From: Shewanella cyperi
Lineage (GTDB): Bacteria; Pseudomonadota; Gammaproteobacteria; Enterobacterales; Shewanellaceae
Reading direction: 5' to 3'
Assembly: GCF_017354985.1 (NCBI RefSeq)
Contig: NZ_CP071501.1
Span: 2,933,501 to 2,997,500 of the forward strand
DNA length: 64,000 nucleotides
Part shown: positions 18,621 through 28,272 of the stretch, piece after piece
How the letters are laid out: every line of letters starts with the position of its first letter
How positions within the stretch are numbered: position 1 is the first letter of the stretch
Position numbers and translations under genes: made by a program
Notes under the pieces: generated by a model
The model's input: only the letters and a program-made list of their open reading frames with translations
What the model was told of the DNA's origin: nothing
Database searches by the model: none

Positions 18621-19757
18621 ATGACCACCCGATTTTCAGCCGCCGGTATCGAAATGCAACTGCGCCGTTATCCTGAAACGGCCGATGCCAACCTGCAGGC
18701 CTGGGATGCCGCTGACGAGCACCTGCTGCAACACCTTAGCGAAGCAGGGGAATTGCCGAAGGGGCCAGTGATGCTGCTGAACGACAGCTTCGGCGCCCTT
18801 TGTTGTTCCCTTAAACAGCGCTGGCCCGAGACCGAGCTGCTGTTTTGCTCCGATGCCCGCACCGGCCATTTGGGAGCCCAGGCCAACCTGACTCTCAATG
18901 ACCTGGCGCCGGGAAACACAGGTTTTCATGCCAGTCGTGAACTGGCCAGCTTGCCTGTACCGGGATTGGTACTCGCCAAGCTGCCAAAAAACCTGAACTT
19001 CCTGGCCGACCAGCTGCGGCAGTTGTCCGGTCTGTTACCGGCCGGCACCCGGGTGCTTATCGGTGCCAAGGCCAAATCCATCAACAAGGCGCTGCTGGAG
19101 AATATCGGCAGTCATCTGGGCCCTGCCCAGGCAAGCCTGGCGTGGAAAAAGACCCGGATCATCACCGTCGTTGCCGACGGTAAACCACGGCCACCATTGA
19201 GCATCAGCCGCTGGTCTGTTCCCGAATATGATCTCACCCTCTCCAACCTCAGCAATGTGTTTGCAGCGAGCAAGCTCGACATAGGTGCACGTCTGATGCT
19301 GGAACACATGCCGACGGACAATTTTAGGTCGGTCATCGATCTCGGTTGCGGTAACGGGGTCTTGGGTCTGCGGGCTGCACAGTTATATCCTGAGGCCCAG
19401 GTACATTTTGTCGATGAGTCCGAAATGGCCGTCGCCAGTGCCGAGGCCAACTGGAAGGCCAACGGATTCAAGGACAAGGGCCACTTCCACTGGGATGATT
19501 GCCTCAGTCACCTGGATGAGAGCATCAGCGCCGACCTCATCCTCTGCAATCCGCCCTTCCATCAGGGTGAAGCCATCACAGATCATATCGCCTGGCAGAT
19601 GTTCAACGACGCCAAACGACGCCTCAAGCCCGGTGGTCTGCTGCAGGTGGTGGGCAACCGCCATTTAGGCTATCACATCAAACTCAAGCGGCTGTTTGGC
19701 AACTGCAAAACCGTCGCCAGCAATGGCAAATTTGTGATACTGCAAGCATGGCGCTGA
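18621..19757 (+). CDS. rlmG: 23S rRNA m2G1835 methyltransferase RlmG
   Basis: A 378-residue methyltransferase acting on guanine 1835 of 23S rRNA. It has the RlmG/RsmC two-domain layout: a degenerate N-terminal methyltransferase-like half, then a catalytic half with the AdoMet motif [13 protein letters not shown] and the base-flipping NPPFHQG. The start is the ATG at 18621 ([18 protein letters not shown]), which matches family N-termini; the open frame runs 51 codons further upstream into the divergent alkB-like gene and is not used. A terminator shared with grxB follows. Confidence 0.95.
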   Translation: MTTRFSAAGIEMQLRRYPETADANLQAWDAADEHLLQHLSEAGELPKGPVMLLNDSFGALCCSLKQRWPETELLFCSDARTGHLGAQANLTLNDLAPGNTGFHASRELASLPVPGLVLAKLPKNLNFLADQLRQLSGLLPAGTRVLIGAKAKSINKALLENIGSHLGPAQASLAWKKTRIITVVADGKPRPPLSISRWSVPEYDLTLSNLSNVFAASKLDIGARLMLEHMPTDNFRSVIDLGCGNGVLGLRAAQLYPEAQVHFVDESEMAVASAEANWKANGFKDKGHFHWDDCLSHLDESISADLILCNPPFHQGEAITDHIAWQMFNDAKRRLKPGGLLQVVGNRHLGYHIKLKRLFGNCKTVASNGKFVILQAWR

Positions 19758-19775
19758 GAACTTTAAGACGCCAAT

Positions 19776-19805
19776 AAAAAAGGGACCCTGGCAGGTCCCT
19801 TTTTT
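19776..19805. terminator. Bidirectional terminator between rlmG and grxB
   Basis: A stem of AAAAAAGGGACC against GGTCCCTTTTTT (GGGACC / GGTCCC core), with A and T runs on both sides. It can stop transcription from both converging genes. Confidence 0.9.
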
Positions 19806-19832
19806 ATCGCACTGTCCCCTTACACACTCCCC

Positions 19833-20483
19833 TTAAAGGGCGGCATCATCGAACAGGCGAACATGGGTCAGACGCGCCACTTCGTCTATGTAGCGCCGCA
19901 CTCTGTGGGGAAACTCAAGTCCTTGGACCATGGTCAGGTTGCGCAGGGTCGGGAACAGCAGTATGTCGTCGTATCCCAGGCGGTCATCCCGCTCCGATGG
20001 CAAGGCGATAAATTCAAGGTGGGACAGCAGGGGTTCCAGATTGGCGATATAGTCCCCGCTGTGGGCCAGCGCATCATCAAAGCTCATCTCAATCAGGGCA
20101 CTCTTTTTCTCGGTGTAGAAATCTATGGCAGCTTGAGTGGCATATTCCGGCAGCCCCAAACGCACGGTGCGGGGATAGATAAGGCGATTGGCATAGAAAC
20201 TCACGCTCCCCTGCCAGGCCTTGATGGCCTCTTCATGCTCTGCGTCAATCAGCACAGGTTCGCCATCCATAGCATCCAGATAGGCCACTATATCCAGGCT
20301 TTCGCCCATAAAGCTGCCATCGGCTTTTTGCAGAATCGGCACCATATTGGCACCGACCATGGCAACACGGGCGTCCACATCGTCATTTTGCAGAATTTCT
20401 TTTTCGACTCTCAGTCCCTTAAATCCCACCAGCATCATGGCGCGAACACAGTAAGGGCAATGTTCAAACACAAACAGCTTCAT
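19833..20483 (-). CDS. grxB: Glutaredoxin 2
   Basis: A 216-residue glutaredoxin of the GST-like Grx2 type. The active site CPYC is at residues 9-12 (MKLFVFEHCPYC). The glutathione-binding segment MVPILQKADG with the cis-Pro is present, as is ESLDIVAYLD, followed by an all-helical C-terminal domain. The start is the ATG at 20483; the longer frame adds 12 unrelated residues. Grx2 reduces mixed disulfides and ArsC-type arsenate reductases and is not a ribonucleotide reductase partner. Convergent with rlmG. Confidence 0.95.
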   Translation of the reverse strand: MKLFVFEHCPYCVRAMMLVGFKGLRVEKEILQNDDVDARVAMVGANMVPILQKADGSFMGESLDIVAYLDAMDGEPVLIDAEHEEAIKAWQGSVSFYANRLIYPRTVRLGLPEYATQAAIDFYTEKKSALIEMSFDDALAHSGDYIANLEPLLSHLEFIALPSERDDRLGYDDILLFPTLRNLTMVQGLEFPHRVRRYIDEVARLTHVRLFDDAAL

Positions 20484-20624
20484 TGAGTTTCCTTGGCAAG
20501 CCTTGGGCGAATGGCCCAAAGCTTACCCGATTTTCACGCCGGGGACATAGGGGGCGAACTGATCGCGGCACTGGGCCCCATCAACTATCCTTAACAGTGC
20601 ACGTTTCTTCCAACAGGATGAACC

Positions 20625-21059
20625 ATGACAGCAGCTTCACTTCCGGTCATAGGCTGGCGTGAATGGGGCATACTTCCGGACGTGGGCAATGAAAGAGTCA
20701 AGATTAAGATAGATACCGGCGCCAAAACCTCTTGCCTGCACGCCTTTAAAATCAAGCCTTTTTACCGTGACAAGGTTAAGTGGGTTGAGATCTGGCTCCA
20801 TCCGGAACAGAAATCCTCCCGCGCAGTGCGTTGTGAGTTTCCGGTCCATGACAGGCGCCTGGTCACTGACTCCGGCGGCCACAAACAGCTGAGGTATGTG
20901 ATCAAAACCTGCCTGGTATTGGGCGCCCATCAGTTCGAACTGGAGCTGACGCTGAGCCGGCGCGACAACATGCGTTTTCGCATGTTGCTGGGCAGAAGAG
21001 CCCTCAATGGCCGCTTCCTGGTGGATCCGGCGGCATCCTATTTAACAGGAGTAGACTGA
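20625..21059 (+). CDS. rimB: RimB retropepsin-like protease (ATP-dependent zinc protease family)
   Basis: A 144-residue protein of the DUF785 family. The aspartic protease motif DTGAKTS is at Asp30, and the second half has [20 protein letters not shown]. In Pseudomonas the homologue RimB trims the poly-glutamate tail that RimK adds to ribosomal protein S6. Here it directly precedes rimK, and its stop overlaps the rimK ATG (TGATG), so the two are translated together. This pairing supports the functional call. The older family name (zinc protease) is not supported by any visible zinc motif. Confidence 0.9.
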   Translation: MTAASLPVIGWREWGILPDVGNERVKIKIDTGAKTSCLHAFKIKPFYRDKVKWVEIWLHPEQKSSRAVRCEFPVHDRRLVTDSGGHKQLRYVIKTCLVLGAHQFELELTLSRRDNMRFRMLLGRRALNGRFLVDPAASYLTGVD

Positions 21060-21964
21060 TGCGAATTGCCATTCTATCCCGTAACAAAAACCTTTATTCC
21101 ACCAGCCGCCTGGTGGAGGCAGCCCGGAAACGGGACCATGAGGTTCTGGTGATCGATCCCCTCACCTGCTACATGAACATCAATATGAAATCCCCCAGCA
21201 TACATGCCAAGGGCGAGGTGTTGCCGAAGTTCGACGCCGTGATCCCGCGCATTGGTGCCTCGGTGACCTTCTACGGCACCGCCGTGCTGCGACAGTTTGA
21301 GATGATGGGGGTGCAACCCCTGAATGAATCCGTCGCCATCACCCGCTCCCGCGACAAGCTGCGTTCGTTGCAGCTTTTGTCACGTAAAAACATCGGCTTG
21401 CCGGTCACGGGCTTTGCCAGCAAGCCGGCGGACGTGCCGGATCTGCTGCAAATGGTGGGCGGCGCCCCCTGCGTCATTAAGTTGCTGGAGGGGACCCAAG
21501 GCATAGGCGTGGTGTTGGCCGAAACCCGCAAGGCGGCGGAAAGCGTGATCGAAGCCTTTATGGGCCTCAAGGCCAACATCATGGTGCAGGAATACATAGC
21601 CGAAGCCGGCGGGGCTGACATACGCTGCTTCGTGATTGGTGACAAGGTCATCGCCGCCATGAAACGCCAGGCCATCGCCGGGGAATTTCGCTCCAACCTG
21701 CATCGGGGCGGCACAGCCACCCTGGTCAAGTTGACGCCGGAGGAGCGCTCCACCGCCGTGCGGGCAGCCAAAACCATGGGATTGAACGTGGCCGGGGTTG
21801 ACATACTGCGCTCCATGCACGGCCCCCTGGTGATGGAGGTGAATTCCTCACCCGGCCTCAAGGGCATAGAGGAGGCCACCGGCATAGACGTGGCCGGCAA
21901 GATCATCGGCTTTATCGAGGCCCATCAAACCCACCACAACACCAAAACCCGGGGCACCGGCTGA
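21059..21964 (+). CDS. rimK: Ribosomal protein S6--L-glutamate ligase RimK
   Basis: A 301-residue ATP-grasp ligase that adds glutamate residues to the C-terminus of ribosomal protein S6. Visible features include the N-terminal [22 protein letters not shown], the ATP-binding [18 protein letters not shown], the metal-binding [18 protein letters not shown] and the conserved [10 protein letters not shown]. Length is normal for the family. It follows rimB with a one-base overlap. The pair forms a small operon for reversible S6 modification and so for adjustment of the translated proteome. Confidence 0.96.
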   Translation: MRIAILSRNKNLYSTSRLVEAARKRDHEVLVIDPLTCYMNINMKSPSIHAKGEVLPKFDAVIPRIGASVTFYGTAVLRQFEMMGVQPLNESVAITRSRDKLRSLQLLSRKNIGLPVTGFASKPADVPDLLQMVGGAPCVIKLLEGTQGIGVVLAETRKAAESVIEAFMGLKANIMVQEYIAEAGGADIRCFVIGDKVIAAMKRQAIAGEFRSNLHRGGTATLVKLTPEERSTAVRAAKTMGLNVAGVDILRSMHGPLVMEVNSSPGLKGIEEATGIDVAGKIIGFIEAHQTHHNTKTRGTG

Positions 21965-21967
21965 GTT

Positions 21968-22891
21968 TCAGCCCCTGTCTGCTGCAGCCGTTATCTCAGA
22001 ACTGTCACCGTTTTCAGCGCCTGTGGCACTGTTCTCGGCGACTGCGGCAGCGGGCGGCGCAAACAGCAGACGCCAGCGCTGCTTCAGGCTGAGATCCGGG
22101 GCACTGGCCTCACGCAGCATGTCGCTGGCCTCACCGAAGGTAACCTTAAGCGGATTGAAGCTGTTCACCGGCTTGGTGATGCCATAGCGCACGGTTTCGA
22201 CTTCAGGCTCAAAGGTGCCGAAAAACCTGTCCCAGATGATCAACACCCCGGCATAATTCTTGTCTATGTACTGGGGATTGCTGCCATGGTGCACCCTGTG
22301 GTGGGACGGGGTATTGAACAGCCACTCAAGCCAGCCCAGTTTACCCACCAGTTGGGTATGGACAAAGAACTGGAATCCCAGACTCGCCAGCACGGAAAAC
22401 ACCACCCAGGCGGGATCGAAACCTATGATCACCAAGGGAACCCAAAACATCCACATGCCCGCCAGCGGATACAGCATGCTCTGGCGAAAGGCGGTGGAAA
22501 AATTCATGTTTTCCGAGCTGTGATGGGCCACGTGGGCCGCCCACATCCAGCGCACCCTGTGGCTGGCGCGGTGAAACCAGTAGTAGCAAAAATCCTGGGC
22601 CAGCAATAGCAGTAAAAAGCTTTGCCAATTCATGTCGATATCAAACAAGCGCCAGCCAAAGAGCCACAGGTACAGCTTGGCGATGGCGAGCCCGGCCAGC
22701 AGATCCGCCCCCTGGTGCATACCGGCCAGGGATAAGTTGCACAGCACTTCCGGCAAGCGATAACGGGCGCTGGCCGGCAGGCGGCCGCGAACGTCCCCCA
22801 GATACCACTCCAGGGCTATAAAGAGAAAGAACACCGGCGCCAGCGCCAGCAGTAAAAATTCCGGGTGGGATACCAGAGTTTCGAGGCCCAT
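21968..22891 (-). CDS. Sterol desaturase / fatty acid hydroxylase family membrane protein
   Basis: A 307-residue membrane di-iron enzyme. The histidine clusters of the superfamily are present: HRASH (about residue 107), HVAHH (about 120) and HRVHH (about 199). Four or more hydrophobic segments surround them, and a polar, alanine-rich C-terminal tail (about 270-307) is probably disordered. Family members hydroxylate or desaturate lipids, but the substrate is not known. It is convergent with rimK, three bases apart, and 23 bases downstream of a DUF2804 gene on the same strand. Shared operon structure suggests, but does not prove, a joint role in membrane lipid handling. Confidence 0.85.
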   Translation of the reverse strand: MGLETLVSHPEFLLLALAPVFFLFIALEWYLGDVRGRLPASARYRLPEVLCNLSLAGMHQGADLLAGLAIAKLYLWLFGWRLFDIDMNWQSFLLLLLAQDFCYYWFHRASHRVRWMWAAHVAHHSSENMNFSTAFRQSMLYPLAGMWMFWVPLVIIGFDPAWVVFSVLASLGFQFFVHTQLVGKLGWLEWLFNTPSHHRVHHGSNPQYIDKNYAGVLIIWDRFFGTFEPEVETVRYGITKPVNSFNPLKVTFGEASDMLREASAPDLSLKQRWRLLFAPPAAAVAENSATGAENGDSSEITAAADRG

Positions 22892-22914
22892 GATTCAGGA
22901 TTCCTTGCGTGTGA

Positions 22915-23952
22915 TTACCATTTGGCGAAGTGATCTTCCGTGAGTCCGGGCACCGCCTTGAGTTGATGTTTCTTGCCCTGGGTATCGACCACCCAGCCGT
23001 CGAAATGGCCCAGATATTGACGAAAGTTGCTTTTCAGCAGCCCCAGATTGAGTTTCTCCTTGCGACAGGCTTCTGGGCGGAAACTGAGTTCCAGCTCACT
23101 GCGCTCCGACCAGATGCGCCATAAACCGTCCTCCCCGGCATGACGATCAAAGTCGAAGTGTACCGGCGACAGGTGCTGACGCACACCGTCGAGCCAGAGT
23201 ACGTTTTCACTGGAGCCGGTTTCGTTGACCCCGGCCGCGAGATTGAGCCCCAAAGTGTGCTCACCGAGCCAGGCGTTAATGGACGCCCAACGCCAACTGG
23301 TTTCCCGGCGCATATAGCCCGCCGAAAAATCATATCCCGCCAGCGCCCGCCCCAGGAGTTGGGGTTCGTGATTGACACTGAGGCTGCCGCCAACTGCCAG
23401 GGCATTGTGCTTCTGGGTATAGGTCCAGCCGCTGTAGCCCGTGGGGCTGCACAGGGCCATGGGCAAACTGAGGGGCATGGGCCTGAGCTCCAGTTCGGCC
23501 CTCACCTGCCGCCCCTGGATATCCGTATCCAAAAGCACCCGCCACAGGCCCTGGTCGCGGTAAAAGCGCACCGGCCCCATGGCGCTCTCTCCCTGCCAGG
23601 GCGACTCGCCAAGCTGGTAGCTTGCCACCGGCGGCCGCAGCCACTGCTTCTGGTACAGCTTGGCGGCGCTTTTGTCATAGAGATAGCAAAAGCCGCTGCC
23701 AAGGTAGCGAATATCGGCTATCGCCAGTCCCAGCACATATCTTGGGGTATGGATGGCGACAAATTCGAATTGTTTGAAGCTGAAATGCCGTCCCAGGCGC
23801 GACACTGGTTTGTCCATCTCGTTGTGCAGTGGAAAGTCTCCACTGCCCAGGCTGCGTGGTGGCAGGTCAAAATGGCCAAAGCGCGGCTTGCCGCCCTTGC
23901 TCAGCAGACAATCCAGTTGTTCATGGGTCACCAAAGTGTGCGCTGCGGTCAC
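22915..23952 (-). CDS. DUF2804 family protein
   Basis: A 345-residue protein with no signal peptide or membrane segment. It matches the DUF2804 family by length and by phrases such as GYSGWTYTQKHNALAVGGSL and INAWLGEHTLGLNLAAGVN. The fold is likely all beta, resembling lipocalin-type hydrolases such as AttH. No catalytic residues are known to me. The start is a GTG at 23952. It precedes the fatty acid hydroxylase-like gene by 23 bases on the same strand, so the two are probably cotranscribed. Function is unknown. Confidence 0.75.
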   Translation of the reverse strand: MTAAHTLVTHEQLDCLLSKGGKPRFGHFDLPPRSLGSGDFPLHNEMDKPVSRLGRHFSFKQFEFVAIHTPRYVLGLAIADIRYLGSGFCYLYDKSAAKLYQKQWLRPPVASYQLGESPWQGESAMGPVRFYRDQGLWRVLLDTDIQGRQVRAELELRPMPLSLPMALCSPTGYSGWTYTQKHNALAVGGSLSVNHEPQLLGRALAGYDFSAGYMRRETSWRWASINAWLGEHTLGLNLAAGVNETGSSENVLWLDGVRQHLSPVHFDFDRHAGEDGLWRIWSERSELELSFRPEACRKEKLNLGLLKSNFRQYLGHFDGWVVDTQGKKHQLKAVPGLTEDHFAKW

Positions 23953-24144
23953 AATCCTGTCGTCCTTTTACCAGGCGGTTTCAAAATCGAATGATAACTC
24001 TAACCCGTCACAAAGGTGGATTGAAGCCCCTCCAGCTACAAATGTTAAAAATATGCTGCAAAGGCTATTACTGCCCCGCGCTGGAAGCCTGAAACAAATC
24101 TGGTATCCTGATGCCAATTTATTTGCCGGCCCATAAGGATTTTC

Positions 24145-24723
24145 ATGAAAGCCACTCTTCCCGCCCTGCTCGCTGCCGTGCTGCTTGCCGGTTGTGCAAG
24201 TCAACCTTCTTACATAGCCCTGAGTCCGGAACTGCCGGCGGTCAAATCCGTGGCAGTGGGTCAGTTACTGACCCTGAGCACGGTTGACAACCGCAAGGCC
24301 AATTTTATTGTCCGCATCAACGAAGACGGCAAGGCCGCCAGACTGGTGGCCCCGGGTGAATCGCCCCAGGCCCAGATAGAGGACTTGCTGCGCCAGGGAC
24401 TGACCAAGGCCGGCTATCAATTCGGGGCCGGCTCAGACACCAGCGTTGAGTTCCAGTTGGAGCAATTGCTGACCGATGTCAACGAAGGCACCTTCGGCTT
24501 CGAAGCCAACAGCAATCTGGTGATCAGCGTGATGGCCTTTCGCCGTCCCGGCGGCGGCAATGAGCAGCAGTATTTCAGCAAACGCTACACGGCCCGCGGC
24601 ACCCTCAAGGGTCCCTTCAGTGCCGACTTCGCTACCCTTGAGCTGGAGCTGAACAAGCTGATCACCAAACTCAGTGCCGACATACTCAACGACTCTGAGC
24701 TGCATCAATTTTTAACCCGCTGA
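24145..24723 (+). CDS. yajG: YajG family lipoprotein
   Basis: A 192-residue lipoprotein with lipobox LAGC (Cys17) after a short hydrophobic signal. The rest fits the YajG family: SPELPAVKSVAVG, DNRKANFIVRI, then a small alpha/beta domain. The function is unknown. In E. coli yajG lies directly upstream of ampG; here a cyclophilin and a small unknown gene come between them, all on the same strand. A clear AAGGA precedes the ATG. Confidence 0.88.
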   Translation: MKATLPALLAAVLLAGCASQPSYIALSPELPAVKSVAVGQLLTLSTVDNRKANFIVRINEDGKAARLVAPGESPQAQIEDLLRQGLTKAGYQFGAGSDTSVEFQLEQLLTDVNEGTFGFEANSNLVISVMAFRRPGGGNEQQYFSKRYTARGTLKGPFSADFATLELELNKLITKLSADILNDSELHQFLTR

Positions 24724-24740
24724 TAAAATAAGGAAAAGCC

Positions 24741-25322
24741 ATGAAATGGATACTCGCACTGTGGCTGGCTGCCTCAGCCTTTGTCGCCAATGCCATCGAC
24801 ATTCAACCGGACACCCTGTATCCCAGGGTTGAGCTGGACACCAGCATGGGCAAGATAGTGGTGGAACTTGACCGCACCCGCGCGCCTATCACAGTGGATA
24901 ATTTCCTCACCTACGTGGTGAAGGGGGAGTATGACAACACCATTTTCCACCGCATCATCCCCGATTTCGTGGTCCAGGGCGGTGGTCTGGATCTTAAGCT
25001 GGAAGAGAAAAAAGAAGACAAGCCCATAGTCAATGAATCCGGCAACGGCCTGTCCAATGCCTTCGGCACCATAGCCATGGCACGGGAAAATGAACCCCAT
25101 TCGGCCACCCGCCAGTTTTATTTCAACGTCGCGGATAACACCAAGCTGGATCCGTCCAAGCGCCGCTGGGGCTATGCCGTATTCGGTGAAGTGGTGGAAG
25201 GCGCCGAGGTGCTGCAGGCCATGGCACAGGTCCCCACAGAGGACAATGCCAAGCTGGGCTGGCCCGATGTGCCGGTGACTCCTGTGGTTCTCAAGCGCGC
25301 CACTTTGCTGCCCCGCCCATAA
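24741..25322 (+). CDS. Periplasmic peptidyl-prolyl cis-trans isomerase, cyclophilin type
   Basis: A 193-residue cyclophilin with a signal peptide (MKWILALWLAASAFVANAID, cleavage likely after ANA). Catalytic and fold motifs are visible: NTIFHRIIPDFVVQGGG with the active-site Arg, and ATRQFYFNVADN. It resembles periplasmic PpiA but has a longer acidic loop (LKLEEKKEDKPIVNE). It would speed proline isomerisation in exported proteins. It begins 17 bases after yajG and AAGGAAAAG precedes the ATG, so it is likely in the same operon. Confidence 0.92.
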   Translation: MKWILALWLAASAFVANAIDIQPDTLYPRVELDTSMGKIVVELDRTRAPITVDNFLTYVVKGEYDNTIFHRIIPDFVVQGGGLDLKLEEKKEDKPIVNESGNGLSNAFGTIAMARENEPHSATRQFYFNVADNTKLDPSKRRWGYAVFGEVVEGAEVLQAMAQVPTEDNAKLGWPDVPVTPVVLKRATLLPRP

Positions 25323-25412
25323 AAATTTGGGTTAGCCAAACCTTAAAAAAATTTGAGCATAGACTCGGATTTGCTGTCTATACTGGAATTGCTACAAAAA
25401 GGAGGCGATACG

Positions 25413-25739
25413 ATGACAGAGACATCTGCATTCATCGACAGCAAAGCGCCCCAACTGGCTCAGTATGGACGAGCATTCTTGAGTGACCAGCTTGAGTACC
25501 GCGAAATCCAGCTGTATTTATGGGATACCCTGGAGGAATGGCAACAGCTCAATCCCCAGGGCGAAGCGCAATCCGATGTGGAACGGGTGTTCTGGTATCT
25601 GATGCACAGCTTCGATCGCTGGCCCGACTGGGTGATCCGTGGCAATCAGTTTCTGCGCAGGCAGATCCAGGATTGTTGTGAATACCTCAGTATTGGTGGC
25701 CAGTTGCCATCTGGCTGTCACGGGGTTCGCCCCGGCTGA
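25413..25739 (+). CDS. Small protein of unknown function
   Basis: I do not recognise this 108-residue protein. The start is the ATG at 25413, because a full AGGAGG lies 9 bases upstream; the open frame runs 20 codons further. It is soluble, acidic and aromatic-rich, with no signal peptide. It is mainly helical in appearance, with the phrase FWYLMHSFDRWPDWVIRGNQ and a CC pair near residue 89. A terminator follows. It sits between a cyclophilin and ampG. The good ribosome site and codon use like the neighbours support a real gene. Confidence 0.75.
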   Translation: MTETSAFIDSKAPQLAQYGRAFLSDQLEYREIQLYLWDTLEEWQQLNPQGEAQSDVERVFWYLMHSFDRWPDWVIRGNQFLRRQIQDCCEYLSIGGQLPSGCHGVRPG

Positions 25740-25763
25740 TACCGCATTCACCCTGCTGTCCCC

Positions 25764-25792
25764 AAGACCCGCCGGCAACGGCGGGTCTTTTT
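25764..25792 (+). terminator. Terminator before ampG
   Basis: A ten-base-pair hairpin, AAGACCCGCC / GGCGGGTCTT, followed by TTTTTC, 25 bases after the stop of the small gene upstream. Confidence 0.88.
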
Positions 25793-25844
25793 CTAACAGG
25801 TACTTGGAAAACTGCTGCGGTATTCGGTTATCCTAGGCCATCAT

Positions 25845-27272
25845 TTGCTTGCCATGGTCGCCATGTTCCCCGTTGCCCACACCTGGTCCCGCTGTCGGGA
25901 TGCCCTGTCCGTCTACCGCCACAAGCGGGTGCTCGTCATGTTGTCACTGGGCTTTTCCGCCGGTTTGCCGTTGATGTTGGTGTTCTCCACCCTGTCCTTC
26001 TGGCTCAGGGAAGCGGGCATAGACAGAACCGCCATAGGGTATTTCAGCTGGATTGCCCTGGCTTACGCCTTCAAATGGCTCTGGTCACCTTTGGTGGACA
26101 GAATGCCACTGCCGCTGTTTTCCCGTTGGCTTGGGCGCCGCCGCGGCTGGATGCTGTTCTCGCAACTTATCCTGGTGTCGGCCATCGTCGGCATGTCCAT
26201 GAGCGATCCCCTGACACACCTCAATCATCTGGTAATCTTTGCCCTGCTGGTGGCTTTCTCCTCGGCCACCCAGGACATAGTGATAGATGCGTTTCGTATC
26301 GAATCGGCGCCGGAAAATATGCAGGCCGCCCTCGCCGCCGCCTACCAACTGGGCTACCGCAGCGCCATGATAGTGGCCACCGCCGGCGCGCTCAGCATAG
26401 CGGCCTGGGTCTCCCCCGGAGATGACAGCTACCATTTGGCCAACTGGCAAACCGCTTATCTGGTGATGGCGGTATTGATGGGCATCGGCATTATCACCAC
26501 CCTGCTGGCAAAAGAGCCGGTGACCGACACCCATCAGGCCAGCGATGAGGAGCTGGCGATGCGCGCCCGCCTGAGCGCAAACTGCAATCCCCTGATGGCG
26601 CGGGCCGGTGCCTGGCTGTACCGAGCCGTGGCCCTGCCCTTTATCGACTTTTTCCGCCGCTTCGGCTGGCATGCATTGCTGATCCTGGCACTGATTTCCT
26701 GCTACCGGATCTCCGACATAGTCATGGGGATCATGGCCAACGTGTTCTACGTCGATATGGGCTTTTCCAAGGAGGAAATCGCCTTTATCAGCAAGGTATA
26801 TGGGCTGATTATGACCCTGGTGGGTTCGGCCTTTGGCGGCGTGCTGCTGGCCCGCTACGGCACCATGAAAATCCTCTTCCTGGGTGCCCTGCTGGTGGCC
26901 ACCACCAATCTGCTGTTTGCCCTGCAGGCAATGGTGGGCCATAACGTGCCCCTGCTGACCTTCGCCATTTCGGTGGACAACTTCAGTGCCGGCATCGCCA
27001 CGGCGGCCTTTATCGCTTACCTGTCGGGACTGACCAGCTCGGGCTACAGCGCCACCCAATACGCGCTGCTGTCATCCATTATGCTGCTGTTTCCCAAGTT
27101 TATTGCCGGCTTTTCCGGCGCCTGGGTTGATGCCTATGGCTATGTGAATTTCTTTGTCAGCGCCAGTCTTATCGGCCTGCCGGTATTGCTGCTGGTGTGG
27201 CTGGTACAAAAACACGGCCCGCAGAAGCGGGCCGGGGATGAAACTCAAGTGAGCAACCAGGACTGTGCTTAA
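25845..27272 (+). CDS. ampG: Muropeptide MFS transporter AmpG
   Basis: A 475-residue major facilitator with about 12-14 helices. It imports anhydro-muropeptides for cell wall recycling. The AmpG hallmarks are present: [25 protein letters not shown], then [33 protein letters not shown] and, in the second half, [21 protein letters not shown]. The start is uncertain between 25845 and the internal ATG at 25863, as no clear ribosome site precedes either. The stop overlaps the convergent yajQ stop by four bases. Confidence 0.93.
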   Translation: MLAMVAMFPVAHTWSRCRDALSVYRHKRVLVMLSLGFSAGLPLMLVFSTLSFWLREAGIDRTAIGYFSWIALAYAFKWLWSPLVDRMPLPLFSRWLGRRRGWMLFSQLILVSAIVGMSMSDPLTHLNHLVIFALLVAFSSATQDIVIDAFRIESAPENMQAALAAAYQLGYRSAMIVATAGALSIAAWVSPGDDSYHLANWQTAYLVMAVLMGIGIITTLLAKEPVTDTHQASDEELAMRARLSANCNPLMARAGAWLYRAVALPFIDFFRRFGWHALLILALISCYRISDIVMGIMANVFYVDMGFSKEEIAFISKVYGLIMTLVGSAFGGVLLARYGTMKILFLGALLVATTNLLFALQAMVGHNVPLLTFAISVDNFSAGIATAAFIAYLSGLTSSGYSATQYALLSSIMLLFPKFIAGFSGAWVDAYGYVNFFVSASLIGLPVLLLVWLVQKHGPQKRAGDETQVSNQDCA

Positions 27273-27754
27273 TCGCGGAAGTTGTTGAACTGAAACGGCT
27301 GGCCCAACTCGGCACCACGGGCCAGGGCCATGATGGCCTGCAAATCGTCGCGCTTCTTGCCGGTAACCCGCACCGAGTCACCCTGGATCTGCGCCTGAAC
27401 CTTGACCTTGCTGTCCTTGATAAGCTTGACCAGCTTCTTGGCCACATCCTGCTCAATGCCCTGTTTGAACTTGACGTTCAGGGCGAAGGTCTTGCCTGTG
27501 TGCACTATCTTGTCTTCCACATCCATTGCCTTGGCATCCACATTGCGCTTGGCCAGCTGGCCCCGCAGTATGTCCACCATCTGCTTGCACTGGAAGTCCG
27601 ACTCTGACTTGAGAATCACAACGAAGTCTTTGAAATCCACTGAATACTCGACGCCACGGAAGTCAAAACGACTGTCCATTTCACGGCGGGTGTTTTCCAC
27701 GGCGTTTTTCAGCTCCACCGCATCTACTTCGGAAACGATATCAAATGAAGGCAT
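27269..27754 (-). CDS. yajQ: YajQ family nucleotide-binding protein
   Basis: A 161-residue protein starting [19 protein letters not shown], the standard YajQ N-terminus; the longer frame to 27778 adds eight residues not seen in the family. Typical phrases are [25 protein letters not shown] and [12 protein letters not shown]. YajQ proteins have two RNP-like domains, and a Xanthomonas homologue binds cyclic di-GMP. The precise function here is unknown. It is convergent with ampG. Confidence 0.94.
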   Translation of the reverse strand: MPSFDIVSEVDAVELKNAVENTRREMDSRFDFRGVEYSVDFKDFVVILKSESDFQCKQMVDILRGQLAKRNVDAKAMDVEDKIVHTGKTFALNVKFKQGIEQDVAKKLVKLIKDSKVKVQAQIQGDSVRVTGKKRDDLQAIMALARGAELGQPFQFNNFRD

Positions 27755-27911
27755 GGCTCTCTTTACCCTGTTATTCACAAACCGGCGATAGTGTAGCCCC
27801 TGAAGGCCAAAGTGTGTAGCCGCGCAGTGCCCACTGCCATCGAATTTTCAATGACAGCGGCTGCACATTTCCCTATCATGACCGCCAGAGTCTCCCTGAC
27901 GAACCGTATTT

Positions 27912-28271
27912 GTGAACAACAGCCAGACATTTTTCAAATGGGTCCTGCTGCTCGCCGTGCTGGTGATAAGCTACCTGGTTTTTTCCAAGCCCAACTACCC
28001 GCAAACCATCCCTAATATCGACAAGGTCGGCCATTTCGGCAGCTTTTTCCTGCTCGCCTGGCTGACCCAATTGGCGTTCAGACCCAATTGGCCGCAACTG
28101 ACATTGGCACTTGGCGCCTATGCCGGCCTGATTGAAGCGGTGCAATCCCGTCTGCCCTACCGCAGCGCCTCCTGGGGCGACATGGCGGCCGATATGGCCG
28201 GCGTACTCGCCTTCTACATTTGTCTGTGGCTGTACCAGCGCTATCGCCGCGCCGCTAAGCTGGAGCAGTAA
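27912..28271 (+). CDS. VanZ-like family membrane protein
   Basis: A 119-residue membrane protein with a GTG start and about four helices. The VanZ-like core is DKVGHFGSFFLLAWL and EAVQSRLPYRSASWGDMAADMAGVL, where the conserved His and Asp residues sit. VanZ-like proteins are mostly of unknown role; the name comes from teicoplanin resistance, which should not be assumed here. It ends one base before the panE start, so the two are probably one operon. Confidence 0.85.
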   Translation: MNNSQTFFKWVLLLAVLVISYLVFSKPNYPQTIPNIDKVGHFGSFFLLAWLTQLAFRPNWPQLTLALGAYAGLIEAVQSRLPYRSASWGDMAADMAGVLAFYICLWLYQRYRRAAKLEQ

Positions 28272-28272
28272 C

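Noticed and set aside
25325..25345. Terminator after the cyclophilin gene
   Set aside because: The GGTT / AACC stem is too short to be convincing despite the A/T-rich context.
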